DNA of 64,000 bases from Pseudobacillus lumedeiriae (GTDB lineage: Bacteria; Bacillota; Bacilli; Bacillales; Domibacillaceae): contig NZ_JAUIYO010000008.1 of assembly GCF_044891285.1 (NCBI RefSeq), positions 59,914-123,913 on the forward strand. The letters are read 5' to 3'. This document shows, one piece after another, positions 9,040-16,776 of this stretch (position 1 is the stretch's first letter; each line of letters begins with the position of its first letter). A program made the translations under genes and the position numbers. The notes under the pieces were generated by a model that was not told the origin of the DNA, searched no databases, and saw only the letters and a program-made list of their open reading frames with translations.

Positions 9040-10533
9040 ATGGACAGCAGCGATAAGGATAAAATTGTCCAAAGTGTTCCTCAAACAGGATTTTTTGGAC
9101 ATCCTAGAGGGTTGTTTACACTGTTTTTCACAGAGTTCTGGGAGCGTTTTTCATATTATGGCATGAGAGCCATCCTGCTCTATTATATGTATTATGAAGT
9201 GACGAGAGGCGGATTAGGTCTTGATCAAGAAACGGCTGCTTCAATCATGGCGATCTATGGGTCACTCGTTTATATGTCAGGAATTATCGGAGGCTGGGTT
9301 GCTGACAGGCTGATAGGTACATCTAAAACTGTGTTTTACGGCGGTGTACTCATTATGCTTGGGCACATTGTTCTCGCACTGCCTGCAGGTGTCATGGCAT
9401 TATTTATTTCAATGGGATTTATTGTCATCGGTACGGGACTGTTGAAACCGAATGTATCAAGTATTGTCGGAGATGTATATTCTGATGAAGATCCGCGTCG
9501 TGATTCTGGTTTTAGTATTTTTTATATGGGGATTAATGCAGGAGCGCTGATCGCTCCTTTGATTGTCGGTACGGTTGGACAGCAGTACAATTTCCATCTT
9601 GGCTTTAGTTTGGCGGCTGTTGGAATGTTTCTTGGTCTTTCCTTATTCGTTGTGACGAAAAGGAAAACCCTCGGACTGGCTGGAACATATGTCGTTAATC
9701 CATTAACCGGCGAAGAAAAGAGAAAAGCCTTTAGCCGCATTGGTATTGGAGCTCTTTTAGTTGTACTTTTGGGAGCGGCCGGCATTGTCACTGGTTTATT
9801 GACAATCGAACGCTTTGTTTTTACCGTCAGCATTTTGGGGATTGTTATTCCCGCTGCTTACTTTGTTGTCATGTATCGCAGCCCAAAAACATCGGATGTA
9901 GAACGTTCGCGCCTGCTTGCGTATATACCGTTGTTTATTGCGGCTATGATGTTTTGGGCGATTCAAGAACAGGGTTCCATTATTTTGGCGAGATATGCAG
10001 ATAAACGAACACAATTGAGCTTTGCAGGAATCGAATTGCAGTCATCCTGGTTTCAATCATTGAACCCGCTGTTTATTGTTGTGCTTGCTCCCGTCTTTGC
10101 CTGGTTATGGGTCAAGCTTGGCAGTCGTCAGCCGACGACTCCAAAGAAATTCTCATTCGGCCTGCTGTTTGCCGGATTGTCATTCCTTGTCATGATTGTA
10201 CCTGCCTACATGAATGGAACAGAATCACCTGTGAACCCTATGTGGCTAGTGCTCAGCTTTTTCTTAGTAGTTATTGGTGAATTGTGCTTGTCTCCGGTTG
10301 GTCTTTCCGCAACCACTAAATTGGCGCCATCCGCCTTTACAGCACAAACGATGAGCCTATGGTTCTTAACTAACGCTTCTGCGCAGGCAATTAATGCACA
10401 AATTGTCCGCTTTTATAAGCCGGAAACAGAAATTCTTTACTTCGGCGCTATTGGCGGTCTTTCCATCATCCTTGGTTTAATACTTTACCTTATTTCATCA
10501 AAAATCCATGGAATGATGAAAGGAGTCAATTAA
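9040..10533 (+). CDS. dtpT: POT/PTR family peptide:proton symporter
   Basis: A 497-residue major-facilitator protein of the proton-dependent oligopeptide transporter family. The N-terminal hallmark FFTEFWERFSYYGMRAILL contains the ExxERFxYYG motif that couples protons to peptide uptake. About fourteen hydrophobic helices and the PTR2 signature region (GLLKPNVSSIVGD, DSGFSIFYMGINAGAL) are visible. It would import di- and tripeptides across the cytoplasmic membrane. RBS AGAAGGGAGA sits before the ATG. It precedes a structured leader RNA and is probably transcribed alone. The symbol follows the lactococcal/bacillar homologue and is approximate. Confidence 0.93.
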   Translation: MDSSDKDKIVQSVPQTGFFGHPRGLFTLFFTEFWERFSYYGMRAILLYYMYYEVTRGGLGLDQETAASIMAIYGSLVYMSGIIGGWVADRLIGTSKTVFYGGVLIMLGHIVLALPAGVMALFISMGFIVIGTGLLKPNVSSIVGDVYSDEDPRRDSGFSIFYMGINAGALIAPLIVGTVGQQYNFHLGFSLAAVGMFLGLSLFVVTKRKTLGLAGTYVVNPLTGEEKRKAFSRIGIGALLVVLLGAAGIVTGLLTIERFVFTVSILGIVIPAAYFVVMYRSPKTSDVERSRLLAYIPLFIAAMMFWAIQEQGSIILARYADKRTQLSFAGIELQSSWFQSLNPLFIVVLAPVFAWLWVKLGSRQPTTPKKFSFGLLFAGLSFLVMIVPAYMNGTESPVNPMWLVLSFFLVVIGELCLSPVGLSATTKLAPSAFTAQTMSLWFLTNASAQAINAQIVRFYKPETEILYFGAIGGLSIILGLILYLISSKIHGMMKGVN

Positions 10534-10569
10534 GAAGAAATGACAGTTTCTTTAAATGAATAAAAACCA

Positions 10570-10598
10570 TTGACAGAAAAGTATTATAATAATAAGAT
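10570..10598 (+). promoter_or_regulatory. Sigma-A promoter of leader RNA
   Basis: TTGACA at 10570-10575 and TAAGAT at 10593-10598 with a 17-nt spacer. It would start transcription near 10605, about 235 nt before the small ORF. A TATAAT at 10585 is only 9 nt from the -35, so it was not chosen. Confidence 0.5.
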
Positions 10599-10604
10599 AC
10601 TGTT

Positions 10605-10800
10605 AATAGCTTATTAAGAAGGCGGGCATGGAAAGTCACTTCTATAAAGACTTCCTCTTTATGATCAAGTGAAAGAGCCATTCTGCTTTGACATACGTAG
10701 AAACTGTCAAATCTGCTTTAGTCTTACGACAAGAAGACAAGGGCGCAGATTAAGCCAGTGATATCTTCCGTTTAAAGGGGATATTGCTGGCTTTTTTCGT
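10605..10800 (+). ncRNA. Unclassified structured leader RNA ending in an intrinsic terminator
   Basis: Between a promoter and a 35-codon ORF lies a roughly 195-nt region with several nested pairings. ACTT-N2-ATAAAGA pairs with TCTTTAT-N4-AAGT (10637-10671). TTTGACA pairs with TGTCAAA (10687-10711). ATCTGC (10711-10716) pairs with GCAGAT (10745-10750) around a GTCTT/AAGAC hairpin. The terminator GCCAGTGATATC/GATATTGCTGGC plus T6 is at 10754-10797. TCTGC occurs twice (10682 and 10712), giving two alternative partners for GCAGAT directly before the terminator. The layout is that of an attenuator or riboswitch. I could not match it to the consensus of a known class (T-box, SAM, lysine, glycine, M-box, TPP, purine, c-di-GMP, guanidine). 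Confidence 0.5.
10752..10798 (+). terminator. Leader terminator upstream of small Cys-rich ORF
   Basis: Twelve-base arms GCCAGTGATATC and GATATTGCTGGC with T6, placed 41 nt before the small ORF start. Confidence 0.8.
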
Positions 10801-10838
10801 TTCACTTTTCAGTCATAAAAACAGAGGAGGAGAAAATT

Positions 10839-10946
10839 ATGTGTAGAAAAGCAGTAAGTTGTGGGAAATGTAAAAACTGTCCAATGACCGTAGCTATTCA
10901 GGAAAGAACAACTGAGCAAAAAGTAAATACACTTTTAAAAAAGTAA
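10839..10946 (+). CDS. Small Cys-rich protein, 35 aa, unknown
   Basis: A 35-codon ORF behind an excellent ribosome binding site (GAGGAGGAG, 6 nt before the ATG). It encodes cysteines at positions 2, 8, 11 and 14 (a C-x2-C-x2-C cluster in SCGKCKNCPM), then a polar, Lys/Glu-rich tail. The cluster could bind a metal such as zinc or an Fe-S centre; no family is recognised. It sits directly after a structured leader with a terminator, so its synthesis is probably controlled by readthrough. A stem-loop terminator at 11020 closes the unit before the GntR gene. It could be a true small protein or a leader peptide. Confidence 0.5.
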   Translation: MCRKAVSCGKCKNCPMTVAIQERTTEQKVNTLLKK

Positions 10947-11002
10947 TAGACAAGCGTTCCAATCAGTGTAAAGAAATCGAGATTTTGTCTACAATCAGAA
11001 AG

Positions 11003-11014
11003 ATTGTATCCAAT
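11003..11014. promoter_or_regulatory. Candidate GntR operator 1 (TTGTATCCAA)
   Basis: ATTGTATCCAAT is an imperfect dyad of the TTGTAT-N-CAA type used by FCD-subfamily GntR regulators. The same ten-base core recurs at 11134, 130 nt downstream. Confidence 0.4.
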
Positions 11015-11019
11015 ATTTT

Positions 11020-11060
11020 TGGAATCGTGATAGCGAATGAGCACGATTCTTTCTTTTTTT
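11020..11060 (+). terminator. Terminator after small ORF
   Basis: GAATCGTG (11022-11029) pairs with CACGATTC (11042-11049), followed by a T-rich run. Confidence 0.8.
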
Positions 11061-11133
11061 GCTAAATAAACTTTATAAATTAAGGGTTAAACAAAAATAT
11101 TCTTGCAATTCAATTACTTTTATGTTAAGTTTT

Positions 11134-11143
11134 TTGTATCCAA
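11134..11143. promoter_or_regulatory. Candidate GntR operator 2 in regulator promoter
   Basis: TTGTATCCAA lies 47 nt before the GntR start and just after a weak promoter (TTGCAA at 11103, TAAGTT at 11126). This position would give autorepression. The matching core at 11004 suggests looping or a second site. Confidence 0.45.
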
Positions 11144-11189
11144 TATCCAATAAGGATATGAATTAATTTTGTTTCCGGAGTGTTCGTCT

Positions 11190-11888
11190 ATGAATTTTCA
11201 GCCCTCAAAAGATAAAACGACTGTTGTTAGTTACGTAACGAAAAACTTGCGGCAGGCTATTTTAAATGGAACATTCAAAAAAGGAGAACGGCTGATTCAG
11301 GAAGACTGGGCAAATATGCTAAACGTCAGCCGAATGCCGATTCGAGAAGCGCTGGCTCAGCTGCAGTCTGAAGGTTTAGTGAAGATTGTTCCACATAAAG
11401 GGGCGATCGTCACTCCGATCACAAGAGAAGATATTGAAGAGATTTATCACTTAAGATCTTATTTAGAAGGATTAGCTGCTGAGAAATCCCTTCCTTTTTT
11501 AACGGAAGAGGATAAGCGGGAATTGAAAGAAACGTTAGAGAAAATGGAAGCGTTGCAGTTAGCGGATGAAACGAATGATTATTACATTTCTTTGAATGAA
11601 AGTTTTCATAAGCTGCTGAGAAAAGGCTGCCCGTGGGCAAGAGTGAAGCAGGCCGTAGAAAATCTCGGAATATCTCCCATTGCCCCGAGTTTACTTGCGG
11701 ATTATTATTCAGAAACACAGCGGGAGCATCGCTTTATTTATGAAGCAGCCGTCAGAAATGATCCTGCTGAGCTTCGGGCCGCAGTGGAGTACCATATTCT
11801 GCGGACGAAAAATAATTTAATTTCTTACATGGCTGGCTTGGAGCCTGCTAGTGAAAACGGATTGGAACAACAAAGTTCACAAGAATAG
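11190..11888 (+). CDS. GntR family transcriptional regulator (FCD subfamily)
   Basis: A 232-residue regulator. The N-terminal winged helix-turn-helix (about 10-75, with the GntR signature in NGTFKKGERLIQEDWANMLN and SRMPIREAL) is followed by an all-helical FCD ligand-binding domain (about 85-215). It heads the glutarate branch and sits 26 nt before the L-2-hydroxyglutarate oxidase gene. In Enterobacteria the FCD regulator CsiR/GlaR represses the csiD-lhgO operon and responds to glutarate; an equivalent role here is likely but inferred from context. The start is taken at ATG 11190, seven bases after CCGGAGTG; an upstream in-frame TTG lies before that site. Two TTGTATCCAA sites upstream are candidate operators. 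Confidence 0.88.
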   Translation: MNFQPSKDKTTVVSYVTKNLRQAILNGTFKKGERLIQEDWANMLNVSRMPIREALAQLQSEGLVKIVPHKGAIVTPITREDIEEIYHLRSYLEGLAAEKSLPFLTEEDKRELKETLEKMEALQLADETNDYYISLNESFHKLLRKGCPWARVKQAVENLGISPIAPSLLADYYSETQREHRFIYEAAVRNDPAELRAAVEYHILRTKNNLISYMAGLEPASENGLEQQSSQE

Positions 11889-11914
11889 AAAACGACATAA
11901 AGGGGAAAGATCAA

Positions 11915-13129
11915 ATGTACGATTTTGGTATTGTCGGCGGAGGAATCGTTGGATTATCTACTGCGAAGGCGTTATATGAACGTTATCCAAATGCAAAAGT
12001 ACTTTTACTAGAAAAAGAAAATCAGTTAGCTGCCCATCAAACGGGGCACAATAGCGGGGTTATTCATTCGGGAATTTACTATAAACCAGGAAGCTATAAA
12101 GCTCGTTTCGCTCGTCAAGGCAGCAAGTCAATGACTGAGTTTTGTAAGCAATATGGGATTGAGCATGATATTTGCGGAAAAGTCATCGTTGCGACAAAAA
12201 ATGAAGAGCTTCCGCTTCTAGAGAACCTTTATAAGCGCGGCCTGGAAAATGAGTTGGATGTAAGAAGAATCAGCAAAGAGGAATTGAAAGAAATCGAACC
12301 GCATGTGAATGGAAAAGCAGCTGTTAAAGTAGAAGCGGCTGGAATTGTTAACTACAAGCAAGTGACAGAAAAATTTGCAGAAATCGTTCGCGAGCAAGGG
12401 GCTGATATCCGCCTCAACACAAAAGTTGAAAACATCTCTGAACTAAATGATGGCATCACGATTGAAACGAATAAAGGCACATTTAAAACAAGATTTTTAA
12501 TTAACTGTGCCGGGCTTCACAGTGACCGCGTAACGAAGCTTGCTGGTTATCGCACAGATGTAAAAATCATCCCATTCCGTGGAGAATATTATAAACTAGT
12601 ACCAGAAAAAAGATATTTAGTCAAAAACTTAATTTATCCTGTGCCAAATCCTAAGTTCCCATTCCTTGGCGTCCATTTCACACGGATGATTGGGGGAGAA
12701 GTAGATGCGGGACCAAACGCGGTACTTAGTTTCAAACGGGAAGGATATAAAATCTCTGACTTTAACTTAAAAGATTTTGCAGAAGTAATGGGGTATCCAG
12801 GCTTTTGGAAGCTTGCAAGCAAATTTATGGGAGAAGGGCTGGAAGAAATGGCTCGTTCCATCAGTAAAGCCAAGTTTGTCGCTAGTCTACAAGAGTTAAT
12901 TCCCGAAATTCAATCAGAAGACTTAGTTCCAGGCCCAGCAGGAGTGCGTGCCCAAGCCGTAAAAACAGACGGCGGTTTTGTGGATGACTTCCACATTATT
13001 AATGGTGAAAACAGCATCCATGTTTGTAATGCGCCATCACCGGCAGCGACAGCCTCCATTGAAATTGGTAAAGAAATTGTAAATCAAATTGCTGATCAGC
13101 AACATCTAATCAGTGCAGTTAGTTCGTAA
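11915..13129 (+). CDS. lhgO: L-2-hydroxyglutarate oxidase/dehydrogenase
   Basis: A 404-residue FAD-dependent oxidoreductase of the DAO fold. The dinucleotide-binding motif DFGIVGGGIVGLSTA is at the extreme N-terminus, followed by the family stretch QTGHNSGVIHSGIYYKPGS and C-terminal GPAGVRAQ. It oxidises L-2-hydroxyglutarate to 2-oxoglutarate, probably passing electrons to the respiratory quinone pool at the membrane. Its neighbour encoding glutarate 2-hydroxylase makes the substrate, so the two complete the glutarate-to-2-oxoglutarate route known from E. coli and Pseudomonas. It is cotranscribed with the GntR regulator upstream and the DUF3870 gene 19 nt downstream. Confidence 0.93.
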   Translation: MYDFGIVGGGIVGLSTAKALYERYPNAKVLLLEKENQLAAHQTGHNSGVIHSGIYYKPGSYKARFARQGSKSMTEFCKQYGIEHDICGKVIVATKNEELPLLENLYKRGLENELDVRRISKEELKEIEPHVNGKAAVKVEAAGIVNYKQVTEKFAEIVREQGADIRLNTKVENISELNDGITIETNKGTFKTRFLINCAGLHSDRVTKLAGYRTDVKIIPFRGEYYKLVPEKRYLVKNLIYPVPNPKFPFLGVHFTRMIGGEVDAGPNAVLSFKREGYKISDFNLKDFAEVMGYPGFWKLASKFMGEGLEEMARSISKAKFVASLQELIPEIQSEDLVPGPAGVRAQAVKTDGGFVDDFHIINGENSIHVCNAPSPAATASIEIGKEIVNQIADQQHLISAVSS

Positions 13130-13148
13130 GTAGAAAGGGGCAGTTTCT

Positions 13149-13475
13149 ATGTTTAACTCAAAAGTAATGTTTATCGCTGGACATGCGCGTCTTCCGCAGG
13201 GAATGGCAGCCAAAAGCGTGTTCGATACATTAACTATCACCGCAGAAGTAGACACAAAATATGGAGTAATCATTGAAGCTTCCTGTACGCTGGCAACGGA
13301 GCACGGAAGAAACTTCATCGGACAGTTATTAAAAGGAGTCAGCTTAAAAGACGGGATCGATGAGCCCCTCAAGCAGCTTCAGCTTTATTACAAAGGGAAA
13401 GCCGCTAATGCACTTGCTGCTGCGTTAAATGATTTGCATCTGCACTATCAACAATTATCGAAAAATACAAAATAA
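13149..13475 (+). CDS. DUF3870 domain protein
   Basis: A 108-residue protein that looks like the DUF3870 family: the N-terminus has an F-x-AGHARLPQG motif followed by alternating beta and helical stretches, with no signal peptide or membrane segment. The function of the family is unknown. It is placed 19 nt after the hydroxyglutarate oxidase gene, and the same operon context suggests an accessory role in glutarate or amino-acid catabolism. It ends before a separate promoter for the hydroxylase gene. Confidence 0.75.
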   Translation: MFNSKVMFIAGHARLPQGMAAKSVFDTLTITAEVDTKYGVIIEASCTLATEHGRNFIGQLLKGVSLKDGIDEPLKQLQLYYKGKAANALAAALNDLHLHYQQLSKNTK

Positions 13476-13488
13476 TCATCCAAATGTA

Positions 13489-13517
13489 TTGACAACTTTG
13501 TGGCAGTATCATATAAT
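13489..13517 (+). promoter_or_regulatory. Consensus sigma-A promoter of csiD leader
   Basis: Perfect TTGACA (13489-13494) and TATAAT (13512-13517) with a 17-nt spacer. Transcription should start near 13524, about 250 nt upstream of the hydroxylase gene. Confidence 0.85.
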
Positions 13518-13523
13518 GTGATT

Positions 13524-13722
13524 AACATTAAGAAATAGATATTTGCCTTTTGAAAACAGCCTTTTCAAAAACGCGAATAATATCGATAGAAAAGCTACTA
13601 AGTTAAAAAATAAAATAATTAACTGAAATATTTACTGTGACTCTATTTACATGGAGCAATGAAGTAAGTATTAGCCAGTTTACTACTCTTGGACGCAAAG
13701 GGTGTAAACTGGCTTTTTTTAT
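13524..13722 (+). ncRNA. Terminator-ended 5' leader of glutarate hydroxylase gene
   Basis: About 200 nt between a consensus promoter and a strong terminator. Hairpins are visible (TTTTGAAAA/TTTTCAAAA at about 13549-13569, GTTAA/TTAAC at about 13601-13622), and the terminator arms are GCCAGTTTAC 13674-13683 and GTAAACTGGC 13704-13713 followed by T7. Such a perfect promoter followed by a terminator implies attenuation or antitermination control. No known riboswitch consensus was recognised. Confidence 0.5.
13672..13722 (+). terminator. Intrinsic terminator in csiD leader
   Basis: Ten-base perfect arms and T7, located between the promoter and the start of the hydroxylase gene. Confidence 0.85.
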
Positions 13723-13777
13723 TTTCTAACTAGGCAGCGCCTTGATCTTAAAAACTACCACATGGGAGGAATCATTG

Positions 13778-14719
13778 ATGAGTACATTAAAAAATCAAGA
13801 GAAAAAGTTTATTAGAAAAACAGCAGGTTACGAAGTAAAAGCGCATCCGCAAAGTGATCGTCTATACCACATTGAACTGGATCCTCAAGTCATTAAAACA
13901 TTTTTAGCAAGAGTAAAAGAAGAGAACGTTTCCGTTCAGCATTTAGAGTACACGCCTTATGCAAGACGCATTGTAGCTGACTACTTGCTGCAATTGACAG
14001 GGGAAGACTTCCAAGAAGTGTTGAGAGCAATCGTTCATGACCGCGAAACAGGCGGTTTCACAATTGGCCTTCAGGGGGAAACAATTGATACAGACGAATA
14101 CGTTATTTTCTCTACAGCGTTGACTCATATCGTTGGAACACCAAACTTTGACTCCATGACTGGAAAATATTATGCGAGATTTACTGTTGCTCATACAGAT
14201 AACAGTGACTCTTACCTTCGTCAAGCCTACCGTTTGTTTACAATGCACACAGACGGAACATTCGTTGACGAACCAACTGACTGGTTGTTAATGATGAAAA
14301 TGAAAGAAGAAAACGCAAAAGGCGGAGAATCTCGCTTACTGCACCTAGACGACTGGAAAGAGCTTGAGAAATTCTCGAAGCATCCACTTGCGACACACAA
14401 ATTTACGTATAAAGCACCAAGTAGTAAAAATGTCGGCCAAGAGGTACAACGTGCGACATTCTTTAATGACAACAACAAACCATGTATTTGCTATATCGAC
14501 CAGTTCGTTTACCCAGATACAATCGATGAAGCAAAATATTTGAAAGAGCTTTCTGATTCAATGGAAAGCGATGAAAGTGTTATTGAGTTAAAACTTCCAG
14601 TCGGAGACCTTGTGATGCTGAATAACTTATTCTGGCTCCATGGCCGTGCTGCATTTGAAGTGAATCCTGAATTAAACCGTGAGCTTCTGCGTCAACGTGG
14701 AAGATTTGCTGAAATTTAA
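13778..14719 (+). CDS. glaH: Glutarate 2-hydroxylase (CsiD/GlaH family)
   Basis: A 313-residue non-haem Fe(II)/2-oxoglutarate-dependent dioxygenase of the CsiD family (E. coli GlaH is 325). It hydroxylates glutarate to L-2-hydroxyglutarate while converting 2-oxoglutarate and oxygen to succinate and CO2. The metal triad is visible: His157-x-Asp159 in MHTDGTF and His288 in WLHGRA. A C-terminal Arg in RELLRQRGR would bind the 2-oxoglutarate carboxylate. The start ATG 13778 follows GGGAGGA by 7 nt; an earlier in-frame TTG at 13742 lacks a ribosome binding site. The gene has its own sigma-A promoter and attenuator-like leader, unlike the sigma-54-driven neighbours. Confidence 0.94.
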   Translation: MSTLKNQEKKFIRKTAGYEVKAHPQSDRLYHIELDPQVIKTFLARVKEENVSVQHLEYTPYARRIVADYLLQLTGEDFQEVLRAIVHDRETGGFTIGLQGETIDTDEYVIFSTALTHIVGTPNFDSMTGKYYARFTVAHTDNSDSYLRQAYRLFTMHTDGTFVDEPTDWLLMMKMKEENAKGGESRLLHLDDWKELEKFSKHPLATHKFTYKAPSSKNVGQEVQRATFFNDNNKPCICYIDQFVYPDTIDEAKYLKELSDSMESDESVIELKLPVGDLVMLNNLFWLHGRAAFEVNPELNRELLRQRGRFAEI

Positions 14720-14789
14720 TTAAATAAAATGTATGTAAAAAATGAGAAGGAGCTGAAAGTGCTCAAGCTTTAAGAGGCAGCTTCTTCTT

Positions 14790-14836
14790 AACCCCCTTTT
14801 TTTTTCGAAGAAATGAATCGAAAAAAGGGGGTTTTT
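14790..14836 (+). terminator. Terminator after glaH
   Basis: Long arms AACCCCCTTTT...TCGA and TCGAAAAAAGGGGGTT with T5. A weaker hairpin (14745-14788, AGAAGGAGCTG/CAGCTTCTTCT) precedes it. Confidence 0.85.
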
Positions 14837-14925
14837 ATATGGTGTTGCTTGTCTATTGGAAGTGGTACAGAGGAACCTGCTTATAAAAACATTTAGAAAA
14901 ATGGTTATGCTTAACGGAATGTTTT

Positions 14926-14941
14926 ATGCGTGTATGCATAC
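14926..14941. promoter_or_regulatory. Candidate upstream activator site, permease
   Basis: ATGCGTGTATGCATAC, one of three copies of ATKCR-N4-TGCATAS found upstream of the sigma-54 promoters of this island. Here it ends 159 nt before the -24 box. The underlying dyad is ATGCA-N4-TGCAT. Confidence 0.55.
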
Positions 14942-15099
14942 ATAAAAACTAGTTTTAGAAAGAAAGCAGGAATATTCCGCTTTCTATCACCTTAAACAAC
15001 GTTCTAACAAAACTTTCTCATGCAATCAGATAGATGAACAGTCCTATCATTCTCCTTTTTTTATAAAATATTCAAACTTTTTGTTGAATTTTGAATAAT

Positions 15100-15115
15100 T
15101 GGCACGAAACTTGTA
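15100..15115 (+). promoter_or_regulatory. Sigma-54 promoter of amino-acid permease
   Basis: TGGCACGAAACTTGTA: perfect TGGCACG -24 element and TTGT at -12, with GG and GT 12 nt apart. It lies 54 nt before the permease ATG. Confidence 0.8.
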
Positions 15116-15168
15116 AGAAAGTTTTAATAATTAAAACTTTAAACGTTTACAAGTAGGAGGAATGATAG

Positions 15169-16518
15169 ATGCAGGAGACTGTTCAGTTAAAAAGGTCATT
15201 AAGTTTATGGGCGATTGTCATGTTAGGAGTCGGCTATATGACGCCGATGGTTGCGTTCGATACATTTGGAATCGTATCTGAAGAAACGGGGGGACACGTA
15301 CCAGCTTCCTATGTCATTGCTCTAGTCGGCATGTTATTTACGGCTGCTAGTTACGGGAAGATGGTAAAGGTTTATCCCGTGGCCGGCTCTGCCTATACGT
15401 ATACGCAAAAAACGATCAGTAAAAAGTTAGGTTTCTTTGTTGGATGGGCTTCACTGCTGGATTATTTATTTTTGCCGATGGTCAATGCACTTTTATCGAA
15501 AATTTATTTATCCGCCCTATTTCCAGGAGTGCCTAGCTGGATCTGGGTTGTCGGAATTGTAGCATTAGTGACCGCCGCTAATCTATTCAGTGTCAATGTA
15601 GCAGCTAACTTTAATACATTTCTAGTTGCGTTCCAGTTTTTAGTTATTATTGTTTTCATTACATTAGTAGTCAATGGGCTTCAAAATGGAGAAGGGGCAG
15701 GAACCGTTTTTTCGCTCGTTCCATTTGCAGAAAGCGGCATGTCGATTAGTCCATTAGTGGCAGGAGCAACTGTTTTATGTTTTTCTTTTCTCGGATTTGA
15801 TGCTGTGACTACACTGGCGGAAGAAACACCGAATGCTGCGAAAACCATTCCGAAAGCGATTTTCTTAACGGCGCTCGTCGGCGGTGTTCTCTTTGTATCA
15901 GTGTCCTATTTCACACAAATGTATTTTCCGGACATTTCAAGATTTTCTGAACCGGAATCAGCCTCTCCTGAAATCGCTTTATTTGTAGGCGGCAAGCTGT
16001 TTCAAGCCTTTTTTCTAGCAGGAACGCTTACCGGCACACTTGCTTCAGGGCTTGCTTCTCATACAAGTGTGTCACGCTTATTATATGTGATGGGACGCGA
16101 TGGCGTCATTTCGCCAAAGTTTTTTGGTTACATTCATCCGAAATGGCGGACACCAGCATTAAATGTTGTCCTAGTCGGTTTGGTTTCATTAGTTGCTATT
16201 TTCATCGATTTGGAAACAGCTACGTCTTTGATTAATTTCGGCGCATTGATCGCTTTTACATTCGTGAATGTAGCAGTGATTTCTCACTACGTTGTGAAAA
16301 TGAAGAGATATAAGAACATAAAAGATTTTGTGAATTACTTGTTATTCCCAGTGATCGGAGCGAGCATTGTTATGGTGCTATGGTTCCATTTAAACATTTA
16401 CTCTTTGATTCTCGGAATTGTTTGGTCTGTTCTCGGTATCATGTATTTAATGTATATTACGAAAGGGTTCCGTTCTCCTGTTCCTCAAATGCATATGGAA
16501 GAAGTTCGTGAATTATAA
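15169..16518 (+). CDS. APC superfamily amino acid permease
   Basis: A 449-residue membrane transporter of the amino acid-polyamine-organocation superfamily with twelve predicted helices. The first helix (LSLWAIVMLGVGYMTPM) carries the unwound substrate-binding glycine motif, and helix 6 has the family stretch FLGFDAVTTLAEETPNAAKTIP. It probably imports the substrate of the surrounding pathway (lysine, cadaverine, putrescine, 5-aminovalerate or GABA); the exact specificity cannot be read. The gene is alone behind a sigma-54 promoter with an upstream dyad shared with the dehydrogenase operons. RBS AGGAGG precedes the ATG. Confidence 0.88.
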   Translation: MQETVQLKRSLSLWAIVMLGVGYMTPMVAFDTFGIVSEETGGHVPASYVIALVGMLFTAASYGKMVKVYPVAGSAYTYTQKTISKKLGFFVGWASLLDYLFLPMVNALLSKIYLSALFPGVPSWIWVVGIVALVTAANLFSVNVAANFNTFLVAFQFLVIIVFITLVVNGLQNGEGAGTVFSLVPFAESGMSISPLVAGATVLCFSFLGFDAVTTLAEETPNAAKTIPKAIFLTALVGGVLFVSVSYFTQMYFPDISRFSEPESASPEIALFVGGKLFQAFFLAGTLTGTLASGLASHTSVSRLLYVMGRDGVISPKFFGYIHPKWRTPALNVVLVGLVSLVAIFIDLETATSLINFGALIAFTFVNVAVISHYVVKMKRYKNIKDFVNYLLFPVIGASIVMVLWFHLNIYSLILGIVWSVLGIMYLMYITKGFRSPVPQMHMEEVREL

Positions 16519-16624
16519 AATGTGTATGAGAGACGTTGACAGTACATGTACTCCTTTGCATTCAGGGCAAAACAGCGGATGATCTTTTCTGTATTAGAAA
16601 ATCTTATGCGAAAATTAATAGAGT

Positions 16625-16640
16625 ATTCATTTTTGCATAC
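16625..16640. promoter_or_regulatory. Candidate upstream activator site, glutamate dehydrogenase
   Basis: ATTCATTTTTGCATAC, a copy of the shared dyad motif. It ends exactly 83 nt before the -24 box at 16723, the same spacing as the copy at 21266. Confidence 0.6.
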
Positions 16641-16722
16641 ATGAGTAGCTGGAAAAGGTGAAAGAAGTGTGTGAAACCCTTGGTAATAAGGGATTTACAA
16701 TAGTTTGAATTTTTTACTGAAT

Positions 16723-16738
16723 TGGCACAGAAATTGCT
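16723..16738 (+). promoter_or_regulatory. Sigma-54 promoter of glutamate dehydrogenase
   Basis: TGGCACAGAAATTGCT, a consensus sigma-54 element (TGGCAC and TTGCT with GG and GC 12 nt apart), 39 nt before the TTG start. Confidence 0.9.
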
Positions 16739-16776
16739 TATTTATATTACGACAATAAAAAACGAGGTGTTATAAA

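Noticed and set aside
10585..10590. TATAAT as the -10 of the leader promoter
   Set aside because: Only 9 nt from TTGACA; TAAGAT at 10593 gives the 17-nt spacing.
13680..13705. GGACGCAAAGGG resembling the 3' part of a c-di-GMP (GEMM) riboswitch
   Set aside because: The required 5' half (CACGCACAGGGCAAACC-like) is absent from the leader; the match lies in the loop of the terminator.
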